Assembly (NCBI GenBank): GCA_032988165.1
Contig: JANTQF010000015.1
Span: 62,001 to 126,000 of the forward strand
Source: Emmonsiellopsis sp. PD_33
Taxonomy: Eukaryota > Ascomycota > Eurotiomycetes > Onygenales > Ajellomycetaceae
Direction of reading: 5' to 3'
Length of the DNA stretch: 64,000 nucleotides
The translations under genes and the position numbers were made by a program. Shown piece after piece: positions 56,230-64,000 of the stretch (its first letter is position 1; each line of letters opens with the position of its first letter). The notes under the pieces are model-generated. The model was not told where the DNA came from. It worked only from the letters and a program-made list of their open reading frames with translations, and did no database searches.

Positions 56230-58360
56230 TTTTCCTCCCCTTTCTTCCAGGTGAGGGTTAAATTCTTTTGCTTTGTATACGGTATTGGAACCTAGCAACT
56301 ACCTGGTTCCGGCGCATTATGCCCCCGTACGGACGGGGTCGGCGGGGTATGGGGTTCTAGTCCTATCAGACGCTCTTAATGATCAGTTGGGCGGCCAATG
56401 TGTATGATCACGGTGATGTACTTATATGAGGATAGGCGAGGAACCGCTGGTTTAAGTGACAGATAAATATGTCAGCGACGCCATTCTTAATCGTAGGTAT
56501 TCAGGATGGAACTAGCCGCTCGTCGAATTGTGACGGAGACCACTTATTTCCAATCCAACTGGTCGGGGACGAAGAGGATTGTTATCTATATCCTTCTGTC
56601 TATGTATCTTATTACTTCCCTTAACATAATGTATACTATCGAATTTCTTCTTGGTTGCATTGTGCCCGAAATATGAGTGGGTTGACTGCTCGTTTTCCAA
56701 GTCTTGATTTGTATCCTCCATCTCATTCAAGCACCGCCGCACTGAGCTGCCTACCCATCACACGATCAGATAGACGAACGTTTCTTTCTTTCCAAGTCTA
56801 CCCATATCACTGCTTTTCCAACATATTTGCCTAGTCATCGTCCATCTCCTCTAAAATAGGGCCCGAGTACCGAACCAACCCCTAACCCCCACCCAACATG
56901 GTTGACTAGAGGCTTTCCATGCATCCAACTGGTCGCATACCCTCTAGCGTAGTCTCCCGTTACAGGGAGATGATATCAAAGGTCTGGTAGATTCAGTTTG
57001 GTGTGTCCTGCGCCGCCTGTCTGCTAGTCCGCTGTCTCCAAGAACCCACCTAGAGGGAGAATGGGGAGAGAGATCGCGGGAAAAAAATAATCATAGACAC
57101 ATGCGAGCCGTTCGTTTTCCCAAATGCGCAAATTTCGAAAAGAATGAATTCCATCGATCGTACATATCTAACAAATAGAGAGCAGGGCCAGGTAACAGAT
57201 TGCAGTATATCTCAAAGGCGGTAGAAAGTGGACTCCAGGCGGTTCATCTCCTTGGATGACGGTGGTCATGCATCGTTTCTCAGGGCGGCATCTGAAAGGA
57301 TTTTTGGCAAGGGACTCTGTTGCAAAATACTGGACAGTACTACCGTAGAGCTTGACAAGGCGCGGAGCAGTGGATGAAAGAACCTTTGTAATCCTGTCCT
57401 ATTGTACCCCTGGAGTGTTATGGAAAGAAGTTGGCTATCCTACTCCGGCCCATTTGGTTCTCAAGGAAGATTTATGGGACAAGGAGCACTTGCATGGTGA
57501 TGGTCGGCTCAATAACACTCAAAGGCATGGTATTGGCGAGGTCCGCTCAATACAGCGGACAACAGAGAGCTCATGTCGGGAAGAGAAGCTCGGATAAGCT
57601 GCCCAATATCTGGAGGCAGCTGTTCGGAGAGGAGATCTCCGGGAGTTCTGCGAAAGCGTGGTTCTTAGTGCTTACGAGGAGAGACAAAATAGATCCCGCA
57701 CTAGATAGCCGCCGGGAGGACGCGCCTTAGCTGCGGCAATGGCGGTAAAACATCACACAGCGGCAATTAGACCAATAATTTATCCCCCATAGGATCGACA
57801 GGTTTCGGTGTTCTCCTGGCTTTTAGGGGGGTGGAGATAGGCACGATTTTAAGCCTCACCGGAGAAGACCACTCCGCAGCTAACAACATTAGTGTTGGGC
57901 TCGATAATCCCCTTGTCTGTGCGTAGGTGAGTACTGCTCCTCAATCTCGGATCTAGATTTGATATGCTGTTCGGATGAGAAATCATTGTTCAATCCTGGC
58001 TGTAGATGGACGAAAACCTTCCCCGGCTCCCCGAAAGCCGACGCGAAATCCGGCCCGAGTCGGGCCAGGAAGCTATGCCGACCCACATGATATCATCGGC
58101 ATCCCTTGCTCATTGGTAATGATTCCGCCCCCGTGGACCCGATGGAGTTTTCGGGCGCAATTGATTGCACCATTGTCCACAGAAGAGGTGGGGAAAAGAT
58201 GGAGGGGCAGCATTTCGGCCAGTATTTAACCAAGGCCCCGCCGACATCTCTTCATGTTAACAAGAACTCGCTCCCGCAAAGGTTGAATTGATCGCTTGCC
58301 CTTCTTGTCTATCTACAGATCCCATAACTCCAGCTCCATATCAACTTAAACCGCACCACG
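56230..58360. promoter_or_regulatory. Intergenic, with TATA-like element before the aldo-keto reductase
   Basis: 2.1 kb with no recognised gene; short open frames around 57,350-57,730 have no motif. A GTATTTAACC near 58,221 lies about 140 bp upstream of the reductase ATG and may act as a TATA element. Confidence 0.45.
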
Positions 58361-60101
58361 ATGTCTCTCGGCAGGAAAGCAACTCTCAACACTGGCCATC
58401 AGATTCCGTAAGCGCTTCCTTGGCAGTGCCCTCTCCTTAATCCTCAAACCGCTCTCTTTTTCTCTAGGAAAAGGCTGACAATCATTCATTTGCAGTCTGC
58501 TCGGCTACGGAACATGGCAATCCGCCCCTGGTGAGGTCGGTGCTGGTGTCTACGAGGCGCTGAAGGCTGGATATCGTCATCTTGTAAGAAACCTATGCTT
58601 CATTATGTTTGTTGGAGATGAAAACAGGCGCTAATAGTGGAAATCCAACAGGACCTTGCCCATATGTGAGCTTTCCCAGTCACAGACGATGATGTTGCAG
58701 ACATTGATTGCCATACCACTAGCTATAAAAACCAGCGCGAGGTTGGTGCCGGGATCAAGAAGGCGTTGGCGGAGATCCCCGGTCTCAAGCGTGAGGATAT
58801 CTTCATTGTACGTCCTCTAGGCCCTTTCTACAAAAATGTTTTGCTTCGGCAGGTTTTAGGTACTAATTAGAATCATTATTATTATGCAGACTTCGAAGTT
58901 GTGGAATATGTACGTTACAGAATGATCATTGTCAGACTGGCTTGATTTTTTGCTAACCAATTTCTCTAGTCATCACAACCCAGAACTGGTTCCAAAGGCC
59001 CTTGATATCTCCCTGGAGGAACTAGGGCTCGACTACTTGGATGTATGTTTTCCAATTATGATACCATCGTTACTGATATTGGTGGACTTCTTCTGAAACT
59101 TGCATTTCGTAGTTGTACCTCATCCATTGGCCAGTTCCCTTCGAGTATCGGGCCGATGATATCCTTAGCCCTCTTGATGAGTCGAGCAAACACCCAGGCA
59201 AAGATGTCAAACTCGACAACTCAGCTTCTCTCGTGGACACATGGAAAGGTTTGTGAAGATAATTGTCCTGGCTTGAACAGAATATGAGACTGAACTTTGG
59301 ATTATATAGCCATGACACAGCTCCCCAAGAGCAAAGCAAGAGCAGTTGGCGTCTCTAACCAGACCATTGAGCATGTAAGCTGATCTTAACCCAGTCATAC
59401 CTTACATGTAAGTTCTAACCTTACTTTCCATCTAGATCGAGGCTCTCATCAAGGCAACCGGTGTCGTTCCCGCCGCTAACCAGGTAGAGCGTCATCCCCT
59501 GCTCCAGAGCAATGAACTGGTCAAGTACTGCAAAGAGAAGAATATTCTGATTACTGCATACTCCGTTAGTACTTCCTTTTGGCTGAATTGTCAACTCTTT
59601 GCATGGCCTCATCTAATATTTTTGAATAGGCGTTTGGAAATAATATGATCGGAGAACCCCTTCTTGTCACTCGACCAGAGATCAAGGCAATTGCCGATCG
59701 ACTCTCTGCGACTCCCGCTCAGGTTTTGTAAGCCGCCTCAAATATTGTCCCAAGCAAGAGTTCTATCCATATACTTATATATTTTTTCTTACAGGCTTGC
59801 CTGGGCTCAAGTTGGCGGCCACAGCGTCATTCCCAAGTCGGTCACCCCCTCTCGCATTGTCGAGAACTTCAAGGAGATCGAGCTGCCCCAGGAGGACATT
59901 GATACCATCAATGCTCTAGGCAAAGAGCCAAAACGTTTCAATACTCCCTATGCTGTTTGTATGTATCCTCATTCCCTTGTATGCCGGGGTTTGGATGATC
60001 GTTTTGTTCTAACTGTTCTCTCTGTAGATTCGCCACGATGGGACATTAATATCTTCGGGGAGGAATCCGAGAAGGGTGCATCGCGCGGAGTTCGCCTGTA
60101 A
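58361..60101 (+). CDS. Aldo-keto reductase (Gcy1/Ypr1-like, NADPH-dependent)
   Basis: 330 aa spread over 12 exons: 58361-58407, 58496-58583, 58652-58665, 58723-58807, 58890-58909, 58970-59042, 59113-59248, 59310-59374, 59436-59564, 59630-59727, 59795-59958, 60028-60101. All phases agree. It reduces aldehydes or ketones such as glyceraldehyde to alcohols in the cytosol. The AKR tetrad is present: Asp and Tyr in GYRHLDLAHIYKNQREVG, Lys in TSKLWN, His in YLIHWP. GVSNQTIE and the NADP-phosphate-binding VIPKSVTPSRIVEN are also typical. Exon 3 is a 14-nt microexon (DLAHI) that carries the catalytic Asp, and exon 5 is only 20 nt and carries the catalytic Lys. The precise substrate is not determinable. 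Confidence 0.92.
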
Positions 60102-60840
60102 ATTCCTCCGAGGACGTGTGAGGTATTCAAAGACATCAAATAGATGGGATGGGATGGCAACTTTAGACTAGAATAGAGAATAGTATACACGAGCCTAGAC
60201 CTACTCCGATTTCTCAGTCCCAGTCCTTATTAGACAAGTCATTGTCATTCTGTCTCCTTGTAGCAGACAGCCCATTGTCAGACGGATAACCCCCTTTCTC
60301 TTGTGCGTCCTGCATAGTATCTCTCTCTGAAGGGGAAACATGAGTGTTCCTCAGGAGGAAGCCCTAACTCTCCTAACCTTAACCCTATTGTCCCAACCCA
60401 ATTACTAAACAAGCTCAAGAGTTCTCTATATACCTCGCCACATATGCTTCCCCAGGCGAATTAACTTCCGTTGGACATGGATCAGTATACTTACTCACTT
60501 CAACTTATTTTTCATCCTGTAATCATCCAACTAGATGTATGACATCATATCGGACCCCCTCTTGAGTGATGTAATCGATGCCAACCACGCCACTCTCTTG
60601 ACAACGGGTAATTATCGACAATTGATCCAAGTTCCAATTGTTTACATTATTTAATTTGGCATTTAAAGGACGCTGCTATCCAGTTCTTAAAACTTGCAAG
60701 GAGATAACCAATTCAGCTGTCCTTTGGAGTACTAGATGTCCCCATCGTCACACACAACATTCACTGAATTGATTTCATCCTAAGACGTCTATTGAATACT
60801 GAACTCGCATCGAACAACCCTAGATTCTATCTATGTAAAG
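60102..60840. promoter_or_regulatory. Intergenic/promoter of the nitrate reductase gene
   Basis: 739 bp. One AGATAA (60,702-60,707) fits the WGATAR consensus of the nitrogen GATA factor AreA/Nit2; a single match this short is expected by chance. No clear NirA-type site was recognised. No gene. Confidence 0.4.
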
Positions 60841-63800
60841 ATGGAGTCTCCACACTACACCCGCCCGACCTACCATCCGGGTTCCACAAAAAAGGAAATC
60901 GAGGAAGAGCCAGACTGGAAAACTGCCAGCCTGCATCGCATCGGCCTGCGCAATCACGAAGATCGGTATCCAGGAGTGACGCACCATGGCGATGCATGGC
61001 TCAAGGATGAGCTGGAGTATGGGGAGCGTGCGAGACAAGTGGAGGCGGAATTACAGAAGCAAATAACTAGGGGGGATTTGTTGAGTGTTAGGGATATCAT
61101 GACGAAGCAGGAGGTATGGAGTTTTACTTTTCAATTTCTTTTTAAACTTAGGGGGTGAGAGGGGTTGGTGATCGTTTGTGTTTGACTTTGCCGATCAAGC
61201 TGATTTGGATGTCGTGATATTAGGATTTTCATCTGACTAGGCCCGAAGCCTACTCGAAGGGATGGAGATATGTCCTGCATACCACGGAGGACTTTATCAA
61301 ATATCAACAGGACTGGCCGATAAATAAGCAGAAGAGAGAGAAAGAAGAGCAGGAGAAGAGGAAGAAAGAACAGGAAAAGGAAGAGCAATTGAAAAAGGAG
61401 CATGAATGGCGACGAGACCGTGGCGAGAATGCTACCCAACGCGATGCGTATGCTTCCAAAGAGAAAGAAAGAGACGAACAGGATAGGGCTGAAAATGTGC
61501 CAAAATCCAAGAGGGAAGAATTAAAGCAAAAATACACAGTGCAGGAACTTGCACTGTTGCACGGCTTACTGCAGGAGAAGAAATATATCCAAAACCTCAA
61601 GCAGAACGACGGCAAAGCCCGCTCACCCTGGGCGGATGTTGACGACACGGAATCCTATCGCATCGATGAAGCTGACCAGTTTACACCCGACAACTGGGTC
61701 CCGCGATCAGATCTTCTCATCCGGCTGACGGGGAAACATCCATTGAACGCCGAAACGCCGTTAAGCATGCTCTACGATGCGGGCATCATTACGCCAAATA
61801 AGCTGCATTATGTCCGCAGCCATGGCCCAGTCCCTCATCTCCGTTGGCAGACCCATCGGCTTGATGTCGGAGGGGGGAAGTTGACCCTTTCCATGGATGA
61901 AATCAAGGAACGATTCGATACTATCAATATACCAGTCCTCCTCGCCTGTGATGGTAATCGGCGGAAGGAAGTTAACATGATCAGGAGAACCAAGGGGTTC
62001 AATTGGGGAGCCGGAGGGGTTGGTTGCGCATATTGGAAGGGGCCATTGCTTCGTGATATCCTCCTTGCCGCCGGTGCACCAAGTGAACCTCCTCAGCGCC
62101 GCCTGTGGGTTAACTTTGAAGGGGCGGAAGAGTGTAGCGGGGGCAAATATGCAACATGCATCCCCCTGGACTATGCAATGGACCCGCAGAACGATGTTAT
62201 CCTTGCATACGAGATGAATGATGCCGTTCTACCCCCTGATCACGGTTATCCCATTCGTCTCATTATCCCCGGTTGGGTTGGGGGACGTTGGGTGAAGTGG
62301 CTCTCACGGATTTGGATATCTGAGAAAGAAAACGACAGCTATTACCACATTTACGACAATCGTGTGCTGCCCAGTTTCGTCATCGACAAAGACTCGGAAT
62401 TCGCCCAGGTCATGTTTTCACACCCGAGCACTGCTGCTAACGAACAAGAATTGAATTCAGTAATTGTCAAGCCGGCGCATGGGGAGAAGCTGAATTTGAT
62501 GGTGCAGAATAAGAAGAAGCGGAATGAGTACCGGATTGAAGGGTACGCCTATTGCGGGGGAGGCAACGAAGTCCAACGGGTTGAAGTCAGCTTGGATGGC
62601 GGGGAAAATTGGCTTTATTGTATCCGCAAGGTATGTCGACAGGACGGATTTAATTTTTGGGTTTCATAGCTAATAGGAGGAAACTAGTTTCCTGAAGCCC
62701 CTATTCGCCATGGCAGGAAATTCTGGGCTTGGGTGTACTGGCATGTCGATGTCGACATTGCTCATTTGGCTAGAGCATCTGAAATCATAGTAAGATGCTT
62801 CGACAGACTCAAGAATACCCAGCCCCCAAAGATCAATTGGAATATTATGGGGTGAGCGAATCAGGAATATAGTACTACTTCACGAAAATATTGAGCTGAC
62901 CAGAATCTGGAACTGATTAGAATGTTGAATAATTCCTGGTACAGGGTCCGAACCAATATTATTCAGGATCCTGACTCTGGGGATCTGTCGATTACCTTCC
63001 AGCACCCGACTGAACCCGTAAACGGTACGGGTGGTTGGATGAAGCCGTCGACGGAAGACCAGATCGCCGAAATTCGACATGAATTAGCCGCGCCCCAGAA
63101 ACAGTTCACGCGCGAGGAGATTGAGAAACATAATACGGAGAAAGATTGTTGGATTGTCATTAACGGGAAGGTCTACGATGCAACGAGTGTTCTCAGTTGG
63201 CATCCTGGCGGTGTGCCTACAATCATGGCACATGCTGGAGCGGTGCATGCGGAGACCACAGAGCAATTTGAGAGTATTCATGACGACTACGCACAGAAGA
63301 AACTGAGCGGTAGGTTACCCAGCCATCATTGGTGCCAACAGATCAAGATATAGAGACAATAACTGACAGACAGTCGCAGAATGCGTGCTTGGGGTTGTCA
63401 CCGACAAAGCAAAAGATTTTATCAAGAAACAAAGTGAGGAGCTCGCAAAGGCGAAAGCTGGAGAAAAAAATTTGGAAAGGGGAATTCAACGCCATAAGTA
63501 CGCAAAGAATCTCCATGGCCCCATCCCTTGTTTATGCTGAGATTAACGCAACACCAGATGGACCCAAGTCCACTTCCGCAAACGCGAGAAGATCTCCGAA
63601 GATACTCGCCTCTACACATTCGCACTACCCCCTGGTACTAAGAGTCTCGGCCTAGAAACCTGCCAACACGTCCAGCTAGGGTTCCATTTTAACGACAAAC
63701 TCGTCATCCGCCAATACACGCCCATCAGACCCATTTTCGAAAGCGAAGCAGACGGCACCTTCAAGCTCGCCGTCAAAACTTATTTCCCCGACGGCAAGCA

Positions 63801-64000
63801 ACCCGGCGGCACGATGAGCAATATCCTCGACTGCCTGCGCGAGAACGAAGAGGTGGAAGTCAAAGGTCCCACCGGCGAGATCAAGTATTTTGGCAACGGC
63901 CAGTTCAAGATTGACGGCAAAGAGCACAAGTTTGACAACGTCACCCTTATCCTCGGCGGATCTGGGATAACGCCGGGCTACCAGCTAATCGCGCGTATCC
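60841..64000 (+). CDS. niaD: Nitrate reductase (Moco-cytochrome b5-FAD), 3' end beyond window
   Basis: 931 codons are in the window: exons 60841-61113, 61224-62630, 62688-62851, 62921-63309, 63380-63497, 63558 to the edge. It reduces nitrate to nitrite with NAD(P)H. Order: an N-terminal extension (about 1-230) with a Lys/Glu-rich coiled coil (about 127-195); the Moco domain from VPRSDLLIRLTG with the cofactor Cys in LLACDGNRRKE; the dimerisation domain; cytochrome b5 with haem His in SWHPGG and FESIHDDYA; and an FAD domain with RQYTPIRP and GGTMSNIL. The NAD(P) domain begins at ILGGSGITPGYQL and is cut off. The exon-2 start at DFHLTRPEAY is set by a TTAG acceptor. Compared with canonical NiaD the long charged N-terminus is odd, so a paralogue is possible. 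No nitrite reductase or nitrate transporter is in the window. Confidence 0.9.

Noticed and set aside
1..64000. tRNA, rRNA, CRISPR arrays, bacterial-type operons or a secondary-metabolite cluster
   Set aside because: No B-box/cloverleaf, rRNA core, spaced repeats, or PKS/NRPS/terpene core enzyme was recognised on either strand.
58361..64000. A nitrate-assimilation gene cluster
   Set aside because: Only a nitrate reductase is present; the neighbour is an aldo-keto reductase, and no nitrite reductase or nitrate transporter lies within the window. The sequence to the right is unseen.

Overview
The window is nuclear DNA of a filamentous ascomycete. Evidence: short GT-AG introns of roughly 50-260 nt in most genes, CT-rich promoters, fungal protein families (Rds1, Gpi11, Pex4, Hcs1, fungal nitrate reductase) and chromodomain Ty3/gypsy elements. 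The two-compartment base composition and the gene families fit Eurotiomycetes, most likely Onygenales (Ajellomycetaceae such as Blastomyces/Emmonsia); this placement is an inference.

Region 1, about 1-17,480, is an AT-rich isochore with essentially no CpG. It holds two minus-strand chromoviruses (Ty3/gypsy with C-terminal chromodomain), both riddled with TAA/TAG/TGA codons in otherwise continuous frames, as expected of repeat-induced point mutation (RIP) or related C-to-T decay. Element A (about 510-10,705) shows gag, protease, RT/RNase H, integrase and chromodomain. Downstream of pol it has two further tightly packed minus-strand frames, X1 (2188-3843) and X2 (about 1036-2175), that I cannot match to a known retroelement gene. 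These are the most unusual thing in the window. Element B (about 11,320-16,150) is a more ordinary chromovirus with a zinc-knuckle gag. A plus-strand gag-like fragment sits at the left edge.

Region 2, about 17,480-64,000, is GC-richer and gene-bearing. In order: MFS phosphate-family transporter (+), Rds1 ferritin-like stress protein (+), 19-exon ABCB full transporter (-), copper amine oxidase with a peroxisomal C-terminus (+), secreted TAP-like alpha/beta hydrolase (+), GPI-anchored Ser/Thr-rich protein (+), PEX4 ubiquitin-conjugating enzyme (-), NTH1 DNA glycosylase (+, divergent from PEX4), HCS1-type DNA helicase A (+), an unrecognised basic coiled-coil protein (+), GPI11/PIG-F (+), a 12-exon aldo-keto reductase (+), and a nitrate reductase with an unusual charged N-terminal extension (+, cut by the right edge). 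All exon models were assembled by hand from splice signals, reading phase and family conservation; each total is divisible by three and ends in a stop, except the truncated last gene.

The genes look like a normal dispersed fungal neighbourhood rather than one pathway. The clearest functional link is peroxisomal: the amine oxidase ends in a PTS1-like ARL, and Pex4 recycles the PTS1 receptor. No tRNA, rRNA, CRISPR array or biosynthetic cluster was recognised.
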